Part shown: positions 45,931 to 55,536 of the stretch, one piece after another | How the letters are laid out: each line of letters begins with the position of its first letter | Position numbering within the stretch: position 1 is the stretch's first letter | Source: Streptomyces sp. WMMC500 | Lineage (GTDB): Bacteria; Actinomycetota; Actinomycetes; Streptomycetales; Streptomycetaceae | Direction of reading: 5' to 3' | DNA: 64,000 bases | Assembly (NCBI RefSeq): GCF_027497195.1 | Contig: NZ_CP114905.1 | Location: forward strand, 1,426,001-1,490,000 | Translations under genes and position numbers: made by a program | Notes under the pieces: generated by a model | The model's database searches: none | Seen by the model: only the letters and a program-made list of their open reading frames with translations | Told to the model about the DNA's origin: nothing

Positions 45931-46607
45931 CACACCTCCTTGCGGGTCAGGGCGAGAATCCGGTCGAGGTCCGCCGGTACGGCGCGGCCGGCGGCCGTCC
46001 GCTCGCGGGCGTAGTCGGTGAGCATGCGGGCGAGTTCGCCGTCGCCGGCGGCGCGGTCGGCCAGGCCCGCGATCTCGTCGGCGGGCACGCCGGTGAACAG
46101 GCACTTGAGGACGGCCTGCCGCCAGGCGTGGTCACCCAGGTGTGCGGCGGCGTACGGGCCGAGGGCGGCGGCGACGAGGCGGGTGTCGTTGGTCCGCAGC
46201 GCGTCCTCCACCAGCGGCACGGCGCCGGAGCCCAGATCCAGGTGCGGCAGCGCGCGCAGCACGGCGCGGCGTTCCGCCGCGTCCCCGCGGTCGTAGACGC
46301 GGGTGGCGACCTGCTCGTCGGCGCGGGCGGCGTGCAGGATCAGCACGCGTACGGCGTCGGCGGCCCCCGCGCCGCAGCGGCGGCGCGCGGCGGCGAAGTG
46401 GGCCTCCCAGGCGAGCAGTCCGGCGCTGGGGCCCGGGGTGTCCGCGGCGGCGTCCGCGAGCGCGGCGGCGAGCCACGCGCGGGCCTCGGGGGCGAGGCCG
46501 GCGTCGACGGACGCGCGCAGGGCGGCCACCGTTGCGGAGGAGGCGGATGCGGCGGAGGCGGCAGAGGAGGCGGCGGAGGCGGGTGCGGCGGGGTCGGGAG
46601 TCACCAC
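45930..46607 (-). CDS. eboA: EboA domain protein
   Basis: This 225-residue protein is mostly alpha-helical and Ala-rich, with a low-complexity start (about 25 residues of Ala and Ser). The EboA family look is seen from ARAWLAAALADAAA through LPHLDLGSGAVPLVEDALRTND to LKCLFTGVPADEIAGL. It has no catalytic motif I can see. The start GTG-GTG lies about 10 nt after AAGGAG. Its position directly before eboB and eboE makes the assignment likely. The Ala/Ser-coding start is a repetitive GCG-rich stretch that may vary between strains. Confidence 0.8.
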   Translation of the reverse strand: MVTPDPAAPASAASSAASAASASSATVAALRASVDAGLAPEARAWLAAALADAAADTPGPSAGLLAWEAHFAAARRRCGAGAADAVRVLILHAARADEQVATRVYDRGDAAERRAVLRALPHLDLGSGAVPLVEDALRTNDTRLVAAALGPYAAAHLGDHAWRQAVLKCLFTGVPADEIAGLADRAAGDGELARMLTDYARERTAAGRAVPADLDRILALTRKEV

Positions 46608-46618
46608 TGCGCGGCTCC

Positions 46619-46665
46619 TTTCACTCGGGGATTCACTCGGGGATTCGCTCGGGGTTCACTCGGGT
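46619..46665. repeat. Tandem 12-bp repeat, consensus ATTCACTCGGGG
   Basis: Three full units (46619-46630, 46631-46642, 46643-46654) and a partial fourth lie in the short gap between the TIM-barrel gene and eboA. Unit 3 differs by one base. It is close to the eboA ribosome binding site and could arise by slippage. Confidence 0.75.
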
Positions 46666-46712
46666 CACGGGTGTGGCACGCGCGGCGCCCGGGCCGGGTG
46701 CGTACGACGGGC

Positions 46713-47585
46713 TCAGCACGGCACCGTTCCCCTCGCCCGCGCCTCTTCCTCCGCCGCGCGCAGGAAGCGGATGGAACTGCCCGCCAGCTCGGGCCCGGCG
46801 TGCGAGTGCCGGGGCAGCTCGACGCTGATCAGGCCCTGGTAGCCGGTGGTCTGCAGGGCTTCGAGCACCGCGGGGAAGCCGATCTCGCCCTCGCCGAACG
46901 GCAGGTGTTCGTGCACGCCCCGGCACATGTCCTCGATCTGCACGTGCGCGAGCCAGGGCGCGGCGGCCCGTACGCAGTCGGCGGGCAGCGCATCCTCCAG
47001 GCACTGGCAGTGCCCGATGTCGAGGGTCAGCGCCAGCGCCGGCGCGTCGCCCAGTTCCTCGCGCAACCGGTGGAACCCGGCCAGGTCGTACAGCAGATGA
47101 CCGGGCTCCGGTTCGACGGCGAGCGGCACGCCGGCCGCGTCCGCGGCCTGGAGCACCGGGGCCAGCTCCGCGCCCAGCCGCTTCCAGGCGTCCGGCTCCG
47201 ACACCCCGTACGGCCGCGTGCCGCTGAAGCAGTGCACGGCGTTGGCGCCCAGCTCCGACGCGACGTTCACGGCGGTGCGCAGCAGCCGGGAGCGTACGGC
47301 CCGCGCCTCGGGGTCGGGGTCGAGCAGGGTGGGGTGGTGCTTGCGGCGCGGGTCGAGGACGTAGCGGGCGCCGGTCTCGATCGTCACCGCGAGCCCGTGC
47401 CTGGCCAGCAGCCGGCGCACGGTGGCCGTGCGGGCGGGCAGGTCGGGCGCGAGCGGGTCGAGGTGCATGTGGTCGAGGGTGAGCGCGATGCCGTCGTAGC
47501 CGAGGTCGGCGAGGAGCGCGACGGCGTCGGTCAGCCGCAGGTCGGTGAGGCCGTTGGTGCCGTAGGCCAGGCGCAGCCGGGTCAT
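46713..47585 (-). CDS. Sugar phosphate isomerase/epimerase-like TIM-barrel enzyme
   Basis: This 290-residue cytoplasmic TIM-barrel protein starts RLAYGTNGLTDLRL and has likely metal ligands in VEPEPGH, LTLDIGHCQC and HVQIEDM, with a closing SVELPRHSH. It belongs to the xylose-isomerase-like superfamily and differs from the EboE protein of the same operon. The ATG at 47585 overlaps the stop of the UbiA gene (ATGA). The gene is an extra member of this operon compared with the minimal ebo set. Given the inositol-phosphate synthase upstream, it could act on an inositol-like compound, which is inference only. Confidence 0.87.
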   Translation of the reverse strand: MTRLRLAYGTNGLTDLRLTDAVALLADLGYDGIALTLDHMHLDPLAPDLPARTATVRRLLARHGLAVTIETGARYVLDPRRKHHPTLLDPDPEARAVRSRLLRTAVNVASELGANAVHCFSGTRPYGVSEPDAWKRLGAELAPVLQAADAAGVPLAVEPEPGHLLYDLAGFHRLREELGDAPALALTLDIGHCQCLEDALPADCVRAAAPWLAHVQIEDMCRGVHEHLPFGEGEIGFPAVLEALQTTGYQGLISVELPRHSHAGPELAGSSIRFLRAAEEEARARGTVPC

Positions 47586-49192
47586 GTGGGGCTCACCTTC
47601 CTCGCGAGCCGGCGGGCGACGGGTACGAGGGCCAGCAGCGCGGCGGCGCTGCCGGGCGCGCCGGCGCGGGCGGCGAGGGCGGACTGCAGCGGGATCATGG
47701 CGCGGATCCCGCCGCCGACGGCGCGCTGGGTGAGCTGCGGGCTGGGGTTGAGGGCGGCGTGCAGGTACGGGCGGACGGCGGTGTAGGCGTAGGCGCCGGC
47801 GAGCAGGTCGCCGGGGGTGAGCGCCAGCCGTGGCCCGCCTGGCGGCGGTGCGGCGGTGCCGGCCCGCGGGTGCGGATCGGGGTGCGGATACGGGTCGTTG
47901 CCGCGGCGCAGGGTGGCCGCGACGGCCGTGGTGACGGCGAGGCCGACGAGCGGGACGGCCGTCGACCCGCCCTCCACCTCGCGGCGCGAGATGACGGTGA
48001 CCGCGTAGGTGTGGATCCCGAGGAGCACGGCGGCGAGCGGCGGGCCGTCGGCGGCCCACCAGGTGCGGTCGCCGCCGCGCGGGCTCGGCAGGGCGGACGA
48101 GTTGGCGGCCGGTACGGACGCGTCGCGCGCGGACGCGGTGCGTGCGTACCCGCCGTCCACGAGCCCGGCACGGCGGCCGGCGGCCGGCGGCGCCGCCTTC
48201 CGTGCCGCGCGGGCCTCGGTGGCCGCGGCGCCGAGGAGCAGGTCCAGGGTGCGGGCGGTGGCCATCGCTGCGGGGCCCGCGGGGGTGTTCTTCAGCTTCA
48301 GGTCGTACGCCCACACCGTCCCCGCGAGCGCGGTCGCCAGCGCGAGCGGCCGGCGGCCCGCCGCGGCGGCCAGACCGAGGCTCGCCGCGGTCAGGGCGGC
48401 GGCAGCGGTCAGCGCGGCGCGGGGGGTGATCCGCCCGGAGGGCAGCGGGCGGTGCGGGCGCTCGACGGCGTCGACGTCGCGGTCGGCGTAGTCGTTGAGC
48501 GCCATACCCGCCTCGTAGAGGCAGAGGGAGGAGCCGATGGCCAGCGCGGTGCCGCGGTTGGGGCGCAGCCCGGCGGCGGCGGCGCCGGCCAGGGCGTCGC
48601 CGGGGATCGTGAACAGCGCGGAGACGCGGAGGAGTTCGGCCCAGGCGCGCGCCTGGGCGGCCTTCGACGCCGGCTGCCGGCGCCCCTGGGCGCTGCGCGC
48701 CTCCGGCGCGGTCGGCCCGGCGGTACGCGGCGGGCGCAGCACGGCGCCGGAGACGGCGGCGGCGAGCAGCCCCGCTCCCCCGGCCACGGCGGCGACGGGC
48801 CCGCGGCCCGCAGACGGCGCGCCACGGCGCCGCCGTACGCGCGCGGCCACCCCCGCGGCAGCCGCGCCCAGCACGGCGCCGGAGACGACGGCGGCGGCCG
48901 GCCCGCGGCCCGTGCCCCGCCGGTGCCGCGCCGCGGCGCCGAGGCTCACCGCGACCAGCCCGGTGCCGCCGACCACCGCGGCAACCGACGGCGACCCGGC
49001 ACTCGCTCCCGCCGTACGCCCGGACCGTACCGGCGCGAACGCGCGCGCGGCCCCCGCGCCCAGCGCGAGCAGCCCGGCGCCGCCCAGTACCGCCACGGTC
49101 GCCGGGCGGCGGGTGCGGGCGAGTCCCGTACGGCGCGCTCCGTCCGGCAGCCGGGCGGACCGGCCGCCCGCTCCCGCGGCTTCCGCGGTCAT
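47582..49192 (-). CDS. eboC: UbiA-family prenyltransferase, EboC-like, with a repeat-containing membrane extension
   Basis: This protein of about 536 residues has a UbiA core in the C-terminal two thirds: LLRVSALFTIPGDALAG, then NDYADRDVDAVERPHRPLPSG, the first aspartate-rich prenyl-diphosphate site, and several membrane helices. UbiA enzymes of this size are normally about 290-330 residues. Here about 190 residues come first, made of four similar Gly/Ala-rich hydrophobic segments (for example VAVLGGAGLLALGAG and VAAVAGGAGLLAAAVSG) alternating with basic stretches. There is also a long insert near residues 360-410. The ATG at 49192 overlaps the stop of the inositol-phosphate synthase gene. 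In ebo clusters EboC is the UbiA-like member. Confidence 0.8.
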   Translation of the reverse strand: MTAEAAGAGGRSARLPDGARRTGLARTRRPATVAVLGGAGLLALGAGAARAFAPVRSGRTAGASAGSPSVAAVVGGTGLVAVSLGAAARHRRGTGRGPAAAVVSGAVLGAAAAGVAARVRRRRGAPSAGRGPVAAVAGGAGLLAAAVSGAVLRPPRTAGPTAPEARSAQGRRQPASKAAQARAWAELLRVSALFTIPGDALAGAAAAGLRPNRGTALAIGSSLCLYEAGMALNDYADRDVDAVERPHRPLPSGRITPRAALTAAAALTAASLGLAAAAGRRPLALATALAGTVWAYDLKLKNTPAGPAAMATARTLDLLLGAAATEARAARKAAPPAAGRRAGLVDGGYARTASARDASVPAANSSALPSPRGGDRTWWAADGPPLAAVLLGIHTYAVTVISRREVEGGSTAVPLVGLAVTTAVAATLRRGNDPYPHPDPHPRAGTAAPPPGGPRLALTPGDLLAGAYAYTAVRPYLHAALNPSPQLTQRAVGGGIRAMIPLQSALAARAGAPGSAAALLALVPVARRLARKVSPT

Positions 49193-50340
49193 CGCGGCAC
49201 CCGCAGGCGCTCCGCGACCGACAGCAGCTCGCGCCACTGGTCGGCGAGCCCGGGCGGGCCGCCGTCCGGGTCCTTGAAGAAGAACCCGAGGCCCGGCACC
49301 GGCCCCGACATCCCGGCCTCGTGGGCGCGGGCGACGATCCGGACGAGGTCGAGGACCAGCGGCGCGGCGAGCGCGGAGTCGCAGCCCTGCCAGATGGTCT
49401 GCAGCACCATGCGGGTGCCGAGGAAGCCGTCGAAGACGACGTGGTCCCAGGCGGTCTTCCAGTCGCCGAGTGCGGGCACGTCGTCGATGTGCACCTCGCC
49501 GTCGACGCCGGCGCCGAGGGAGTCGGCGAGCACCCGCTCCTTGCCGACGTTCTTGGCCGCCGCGGCGGCCGGGTCGCCGGCGAGGTTGGCGCCGTCGCCG
49601 CCGCCGAGGAGGTTGGTGCCGGACCAGGCGCGTACCTCCAGGGCCCGCTGCAGGAACATCGGCGCCAGCACCGAGCGCAGCAGCGTCTGGCCGGTCTTGC
49701 CGTCGCGGCCCGCGTACGGCACGCCGAAGGCGGCGGCGGTCTCGCGCAGCCGCGGGTGGTGCAGGCCGGTGGAGGGGGTGAAGTTGACGTACGCGCAGCC
49801 GGCCCTGAGGGCCGCCGCGGCGTAGCAGGACGAGGCGGGCAGCGCGTCGCCCTTGGCGACCGGCTCGGTGGAGGCGACGTTGACGACGACGGCGCGGGCG
49901 AGGTTGCGGCGGCGTACGAAGTCGGTGATGTCGGCGGCGTACGCGTCGATCACCGCCTCCTCGTCGTACGGCTCGCCGGGCTCCGGGCCGCCGGTCCGTA
50001 TCTCCTCGTCGGCGGCGGTCAGTTCGGCGCCGACGGCGGCGGGCAGCCCGTGCGGGAGCACGCCGCCGGCGGCGAGTTCGTCCGCACGCTTGGGCAGTGG
50101 GGTGCAGGCCACGTCGTGGCCGCCGAAGACCAGCCGGCCGGGTGCCGGCAGCCCGCAGTCGGCGAACGGCGGGGTCTCGGTGACCATGCCGACCGGCGGG
50201 TGGAGTCCGGCGGCCAGCGCGGCGCAGCCGGTGATCACGGTCGTGGCGACGGAGCCGCGGGCGCCGATGAGCCAGACGCCGGTATCGGCCGTCGCCGGGT
50301 TCCCCGGTTGCGGCGCTGTGTCTTGCGAATGGACCGTCAC
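49189..50340 (-). CDS. Inositol-3-phosphate synthase-like enzyme
   Basis: Enzymes of this family turn glucose 6-phosphate into inositol 3-phosphate with NAD. The 383-residue protein has the nucleotide loop VWLIGARGSVATT, NVASTEPV, YVNFTPSTG, GKTGQTLLRSVLAPMF and SGTNLLGGGDG, all typical of the family. It begins at a GTG with GGGAGG upstream and is the first gene of the leftward ebo-type operon. It sits where other ebo clusters carry EboD, a dehydroquinate-synthase-like NAD enzyme, which also cyclises a sugar phosphate; a functional substitution is possible. It could act on a different sugar phosphate. Confidence 0.88.
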   Translation of the reverse strand: MTVHSQDTAPQPGNPATADTGVWLIGARGSVATTVITGCAALAAGLHPPVGMVTETPPFADCGLPAPGRLVFGGHDVACTPLPKRADELAAGGVLPHGLPAAVGAELTAADEEIRTGGPEPGEPYDEEAVIDAYAADITDFVRRRNLARAVVVNVASTEPVAKGDALPASSCYAAAALRAGCAYVNFTPSTGLHHPRLRETAAAFGVPYAGRDGKTGQTLLRSVLAPMFLQRALEVRAWSGTNLLGGGDGANLAGDPAAAAAKNVGKERVLADSLGAGVDGEVHIDDVPALGDWKTAWDHVVFDGFLGTRMVLQTIWQGCDSALAAPLVLDLVRIVARAHEAGMSGPVPGLGFFFKDPDGGPPGLADQWRELLSVAERLRVPR

Positions 50341-50384
50341 GGCTGCTGCCTCCCACGTGTGTTCAGTTCAGATACACGGTGCAC

Positions 50385-50420
50385 CCGCGGGCGGGAGGTG
50401 TCGTCACCTCCCGCCCGCGG
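50385..50420 (-). terminator. Perfect 16-bp hairpin after the ThuA gene
   Basis: CCGCGGGCGGGAGGTG and its exact complement flank a TCGT loop, 4 bases beyond the stop of the ThuA/DUF1080 gene. This should end that transcript before the ebo-type operon, whose own promoter must lie close by in the 83-base gap. Confidence 0.85.
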
Positions 50421-50423
50421 CGC

Positions 50424-51752
50424 TCACGGAAGATCCTTCACCCGGATGTCCCGGAACGACACCTGGTCGTCGGCACCGTGGTTCTGGATTCCGATATGTC
50501 CGTCCGCCAGGCTGCGGGCGGGATCGGTGTTGGTGAAGTCGTTGATCTTCACGTCATTGAGGTAGATCTGCAAGTGCTCACCCTCGACGCGCAGCTCGAA
50601 GGTGTTCCACTCCCCCGGCGGGTTGAGGGCCTCGTCGCGCGCCGCGATGTCCGCGGACTGGAAGCCGTAGACGGCACCCGTGGTCCGGTCCGGGGAGTCG
50701 GTGGCGTCGATCTGGATCTCGTAGCCGTTGTTCACGGCCGACCAGGGGTCGTCGGAGGGCGGGAACCCGATGAAGACGCCGGAGTTGTCGTCGCCCTCCA
50801 TCCGCCAGTCGAGCTTGAGGGAGTACGAGGTGAACTCCCTGGCCTCGTACCACAGCATGCCCATCCCCCCTTCCGAGGTCAGGGTGCCGTCCTCCAGGCG
50901 GAACGAGCCGGGACCGGCCTGCTTCCAGCCCTCCGTGGAGGTGCCGTCGAAGATCGGAGTGTAGTCGGTCTCGGCCACACTGCAGTCGGACTCGACGGCC
51001 CCGGCGGCGTACTGGATGCCGCCGAGCAGATGGGTGCGGAACTCCGGCTCGGCGTACGACTCCTTGGTGTGCCCGCCGCCGGTGTAGAAGGACCGGCCGT
51101 TCTCGTACGTCTGGCACCAGGCGATGGGGTGGTCCTCGCCCATGTTGCCGCCGGTGTACGAGCTCTCGTCGAGGGTGGCCAGCACCCGGGCCTGGTCGCG
51201 GGGGTTGGTGCGGTAGTTGTACCACTCGTCGAAGCGCACCCAGTCGTCACCCAGGTGGGCGGTGGCGGGGTGGTCGTGGTCCTCGACCTTCACCGTGGCC
51301 TGCTGGTTGTGCGGGTGCGAGTGGAAGTACGCGCCGACGAGGCCGCCGTAGAACGGCCAGTCGTACTCGGTGTCGGCGGCGGCGTGTACACCGACGTAGC
51401 CGCCGCCGGCGGCGACGTAGTCCTCGAACGCCTGTTGCTGGGCGGCGTCGAGCACGTCTCCGGTGGTGGAGAGGAAGACGACGGCGTCGTACTGCTCGAG
51501 GTTGCCGGCCGTGAACGCGCCGGCGTCCTCGGTGGCGTCGACGGTGAAGCCGTTGTCGGCGCCGAGCTGCTGGATGGCGGCGATGCCGTCGGGGATGGAG
51601 TCGTGGCGGAAGCCCGCGGTCTTGGAGAAGACGAGCACGTGCTCGCCCTCCGCCTTCTTCGCGGGCTTCTCCGCGACGGCGGAGGTGTTCATGGCCAGGC
51701 TGGTCACGATGACGGCCGCCGCCGCGAGGGCGAGGCGTCGGGGAGCTTTCAT
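50424..51752 (-). CDS. Secreted ThuA-domain and DUF1080 (3-keto-disaccharide hydrolase-type) protein
   Basis: This 442-residue protein has a signal peptide (about residues 1-28), a ThuA-like domain (about 38-255; VLVFSKTAGFRHDSI at the start, GGGYVGVHAAADTEY and GGGHTKESY later) and a C-terminal DUF1080 domain of LamG-like fold (about 265-440; FDGTSTEGW, NGYEIQIDA, GHIGIQNHG). Members of DUF1080 include 3-keto-glycoside hydrolases. The start ATG follows AAGGAG. Together with the secreted sugar dehydrogenase just upstream it may process oxidised (3-keto) sugars outside the cell; this link is inferred from known 3-keto-sugar pathways. Confidence 0.88.
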   Translation of the reverse strand: MKAPRRLALAAAAVIVTSLAMNTSAVAEKPAKKAEGEHVLVFSKTAGFRHDSIPDGIAAIQQLGADNGFTVDATEDAGAFTAGNLEQYDAVVFLSTTGDVLDAAQQQAFEDYVAAGGGYVGVHAAADTEYDWPFYGGLVGAYFHSHPHNQQATVKVEDHDHPATAHLGDDWVRFDEWYNYRTNPRDQARVLATLDESSYTGGNMGEDHPIAWCQTYENGRSFYTGGGHTKESYAEPEFRTHLLGGIQYAAGAVESDCSVAETDYTPIFDGTSTEGWKQAGPGSFRLEDGTLTSEGGMGMLWYEAREFTSYSLKLDWRMEGDDNSGVFIGFPPSDDPWSAVNNGYEIQIDATDSPDRTTGAVYGFQSADIAARDEALNPPGEWNTFELRVEGEHLQIYLNDVKINDFTNTDPARSLADGHIGIQNHGADDQVSFRDIRVKDLP

Positions 51753-51783
51753 GGGGGTGCTCCTTGAGGGTGGTCGGGTGGAC

Positions 51784-51809
51784 GCCCCGCCGGCCGGAGC
51801 CGGCGGGGC
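51784..51809 (-). terminator. Hairpin between the PQQ-type dehydrogenase gene and the ThuA gene
   Basis: GCCCCGCCGGC and its exact complement flank CGGA, 12 bases past the dehydrogenase stop. It could end most transcripts there or lower expression of the downstream ThuA gene. Confidence 0.7.
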
Positions 51810-51820
51810 GGTGGGGGGAG

Positions 51821-54280
51821 CTATCCGGTGGTGAGAGTGAAGTCGTCGACGTCGTACAGCGCGTCCGTGCCGCTGCCGGCGAAGACGAGGTAGAGCTTGG
51901 TGGTGCCGTCCGGGGCGCCCGACACGGGTGCCGTGACGTCCTGGAACGTGTCCCATCCGCCGGTGACCGGCACCTCGGTGGAGCCGAGGAGCGTCCCGTC
52001 GGGGGCGCCCGCCCGCACTTCCAGGGTGCCGCCGGCGCCGGCGGAGGAGATCCGGGCGGTCAACTGGGTGACGTCGGACAGGACCCAGGGCTCGAAGGCG
52101 ATCCAGTCGCCGGCGTTGATGTCGCCGACCGTCTTGCCGCCGTTGGCCGCGGGCTTGTTCTGCGGCGCGACGCCCTGGGAGCTGTCGTAGTGCTCGGCCT
52201 GGCGGTGCTTGGGCTGCAGCTTGGCCTGGTCGGTCCCGGTCAGGGCGCCCTGGCCGCCGCCTCCGCCGTCGGTGTACGTGGCGGTGAAGCCGCCGTAGAG
52301 GTTGGCGTTGGGGTCGTGCTCGCCGTCGGCCGCGGTCTTCAGCGTGCCGCTGCAGCCGTTGGCGCTGGTCATCTCGTGGCCGTGGGAGTCGTGGCCGAGG
52401 ATGTAGGCGACCCGGACGGCGGCGCAGTCGACGGTCTCGTCCTCCGGGTCGGTGACGGTGACCTCGAACGGCACCTCGTCGCCGAAGTCGAAGGACTGGC
52501 CGTCCTGCGGCAGGTCCAGGGTCACGGTGGGTGCGGTGTTGCCGACGGTGATCTGCACGTTGGCGCTGCCGGTGAGGCCGTCGGAGTCGGTGGCGGTGAG
52601 GGTGACGTTGTACGTGCCGTTCTCGGTGTACGTGTGCGCGGGGTCGGCCTGGTCGGAGGTGGCGCCGTCGCCGAAGTCCCAGGAGTACGTCAGCTCGGTG
52701 CCGTCGGGGTCGGTGGTGCCCTCGGAGGAGAACTGCACGGCCAGGGGTGCCTGTCCGGAGGTCTTGTCGGCGCCGGCCTCGGCGACCGGGGAGGCGCCGC
52801 CGGTCATGTTCTCGATGCGGTAGAGGGCGGAGTTCTCGTCGCCGCCGAAGTAGCCGGTGCCGTAGTCGAGGACGTAGAGGGCGCCGTCGGGGCCGAAGTC
52901 CATGTCCATGACCTGGGTGCCGGACCAGGGGAAGTCGTTGATGGCGGAGACGGTGCCGTCGCTGCCCTGCTCGATCCGCTTGATCCACTTGCGGCCGAAC
53001 TCGCCGGCGAAGAAGTTCCCTTCGTACTCGGCGGGGAAGGCGACGGCGGAGCCGGCGTCGACCTCGTCCTGGCGGTAGACGGGGCCGCCCATCGGGGACT
53101 CGGAGCCGTTGCCGAACTCGGGGACGGAGTTGCCGTCGTAGGGGATCCAGGCGGCCTGGGCCGGCGGCAGCTCGGTCAGGCCGGTGTTGTGCGGCGAGTT
53201 GTTGACCGGAGCGCCGCAGTTGAAGGCGCCGCCGGAGGAGCCGTTGCCGAAGTCGTAGTCGACGTAGGCGTCGTTGTCGCCGGTGCAGTACGGCCAGCCG
53301 AAGTTGCCCGGCTCGGTGATGCGGTTGAACTCGACCTGGCCGCCGGGTCCCCGGGTGCCGCTCGCGGTGCCGGCGTCGGGGCCGTAGTCGCCGAGGTAGA
53401 CGACTCCGGTGGCCTTGTCGACGCTCATCCGGAACGGGTTGCGAAAGCCCATGGCGTAGATCTCGGGCTTGGTCTTCTCCGTGCCGGGGGCGAAGAGGTT
53501 GCCGTCGGGGATGTCGTACGAGCCGTCCGCGTTGACCTTGATCCGCAGCACCTTGCCGCGCAGGTCGTTGGTGTTGGCGGAGGAACGCTGGGCGTCGAAC
53601 GCGGGGTTGCGGTTGCCGCGCTCGTCGATGGGCGTGTAGCCGTCCGAGGCGAACGGGTTGGTGTCGTCGCCCGTGGACAGGTAGAGATTGCCCTCGGCGT
53701 CGAAGTCGATGTCACCGCCCACGTGGCAGCACAGGCCGCGGGAGGCGGGCACGTCCAGGACCGCCTTCTCGCTGCCGGTGTCGAGGGTGCCGTCCTCGTT
53801 CAGCACGAACCGGGAGAGCCGGTTGACGCCGTCGAAGGGCGCGAAGTCGGCGGGGGTGCCCGTCTCGGGGGCGCCGCCGCCGGGGGTGCTCAGGGGCGGG
53901 GCGTAGTAGAGGTAGACGAACCGGTTCTGCGCGAAGCCCGGGTCGACCCCGACGCCCTGCAGGCCCTCCTCGTCGTGGTTGTACACGGCCAGCTTGCCGG
54001 CGACCTTGGTCGTACCGGCGGCGTCCGTCAGCCGTACCGTGCCGTCGCGCGAGGTGTGCAGCACCGACCGGTCGGGCAGCACGGCCATGGTCATGGGCTC
54101 GCCCATCTCCGGCTCGCCCTTGGCCAGCGTCACCTGCTGGAACTCCGCCGCCGCGGGATCGGGATGCTCGTGGCCGGGGTGGGCGGCGCCGGTGACGGAC
54201 GTGCTCAGCACGATGGCGGGCACGGCCAGCAGGGCGGCCGCCGCCATCGCGATGGTTCTCCGGATCTTTCTGGTGTGCAC
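51821..54280 (-). CDS. Secreted PQQ-type sugar dehydrogenase with PKD and carbohydrate-binding domains
   Basis: This 819-residue exported protein has a signal peptide (about residues 1-33), a glucose/sorbosone-dehydrogenase-like beta-propeller (about 45-495; HVGGDIDFDAEGNLYLSTGD, YAMGFRNPFRMSVD), a PKD domain (about 500-585; SWDFGDG), a stretch with HDSHGHEMTSANGCSGTLKTAADGEHDP, and a C-terminal CBM6-like domain (about 690-819; WIAFEPWVLSDV, GWDTFQDV). It should oxidise a sugar or polysaccharide end outside the cell. The GTG start follows AGGAGAG. Architectures like this are found next to ThuA/DUF1080 proteins, as here. Confidence 0.9.
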   Translation of the reverse strand: MHTRKIRRTIAMAAAALLAVPAIVLSTSVTGAAHPGHEHPDPAAAEFQQVTLAKGEPEMGEPMTMAVLPDRSVLHTSRDGTVRLTDAAGTTKVAGKLAVYNHDEEGLQGVGVDPGFAQNRFVYLYYAPPLSTPGGGAPETGTPADFAPFDGVNRLSRFVLNEDGTLDTGSEKAVLDVPASRGLCCHVGGDIDFDAEGNLYLSTGDDTNPFASDGYTPIDERGNRNPAFDAQRSSANTNDLRGKVLRIKVNADGSYDIPDGNLFAPGTEKTKPEIYAMGFRNPFRMSVDKATGVVYLGDYGPDAGTASGTRGPGGQVEFNRITEPGNFGWPYCTGDNDAYVDYDFGNGSSGGAFNCGAPVNNSPHNTGLTELPPAQAAWIPYDGNSVPEFGNGSESPMGGPVYRQDEVDAGSAVAFPAEYEGNFFAGEFGRKWIKRIEQGSDGTVSAINDFPWSGTQVMDMDFGPDGALYVLDYGTGYFGGDENSALYRIENMTGGASPVAEAGADKTSGQAPLAVQFSSEGTTDPDGTELTYSWDFGDGATSDQADPAHTYTENGTYNVTLTATDSDGLTGSANVQITVGNTAPTVTLDLPQDGQSFDFGDEVPFEVTVTDPEDETVDCAAVRVAYILGHDSHGHEMTSANGCSGTLKTAADGEHDPNANLYGGFTATYTDGGGGGQGALTGTDQAKLQPKHRQAEHYDSSQGVAPQNKPAANGGKTVGDINAGDWIAFEPWVLSDVTQLTARISSAGAGGTLEVRAGAPDGTLLGSTEVPVTGGWDTFQDVTAPVSGAPDGTTKLYLVFAGSGTDALYDVDDFTLTTG

Positions 54281-54422
54281 CTGATCTCTCCTGCCGAGGG
54301 TGGGGGGTTTATGTCAGGGACATCACAGGAACGTAACCGTCTTTTGCGGGATGGAGAAGCCCTTTGACAGGACTTCAGTTATCTTCATCCTTGATGCGGA
54401 CAAAGTGCCCCTCTGACATGCC
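54281..54422. promoter_or_regulatory. Upstream region of the secreted dehydrogenase gene
   Basis: This AT-richer gap should hold the promoter of the leftward dehydrogenase gene. I could not place a reliable -35/-10 pair. It is separated from the isomerase gene by a hairpin. Confidence 0.4.
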
Positions 54423-54463
54423 GGAGCGGCCCGGCGGCAGGTGCCACCGCCGGGCTGCGCTCC
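54423..54463 (-). terminator. Hairpin after the TIM-barrel isomerase gene
   Basis: CCCGGCGG/CCGCCGGG forms the inner stem and GGAGCG/CGCTCC the outer stem. It begins 15 bases past the stop of the isomerase gene and ends the importer operon. Confidence 0.75.
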
Positions 54464-54478
54464 CCGCCGCGGCGGCGG

Positions 54479-55480
<1,002 letters not shown>

Positions 55481-55536
55481 CGTGCGCTGCCTCTTTCTCC
55501 GGAGTGCCTCCGGGGGTGGTCGGCTGATCCGGGTGG

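Noticed and set aside
45073..47580. Long open frames overlapping the eboA and TIM-barrel genes
   Set aside because: Arg/Pro-rich shadow translations opposite or out of frame with genes that have clear motifs and overlapping start/stop signals.
51764..54367. Open frame of 867 codons on the plus strand
   Set aside because: Antisense to the secreted dehydrogenase gene; the Val/Gly-rich translation has no domain pattern.
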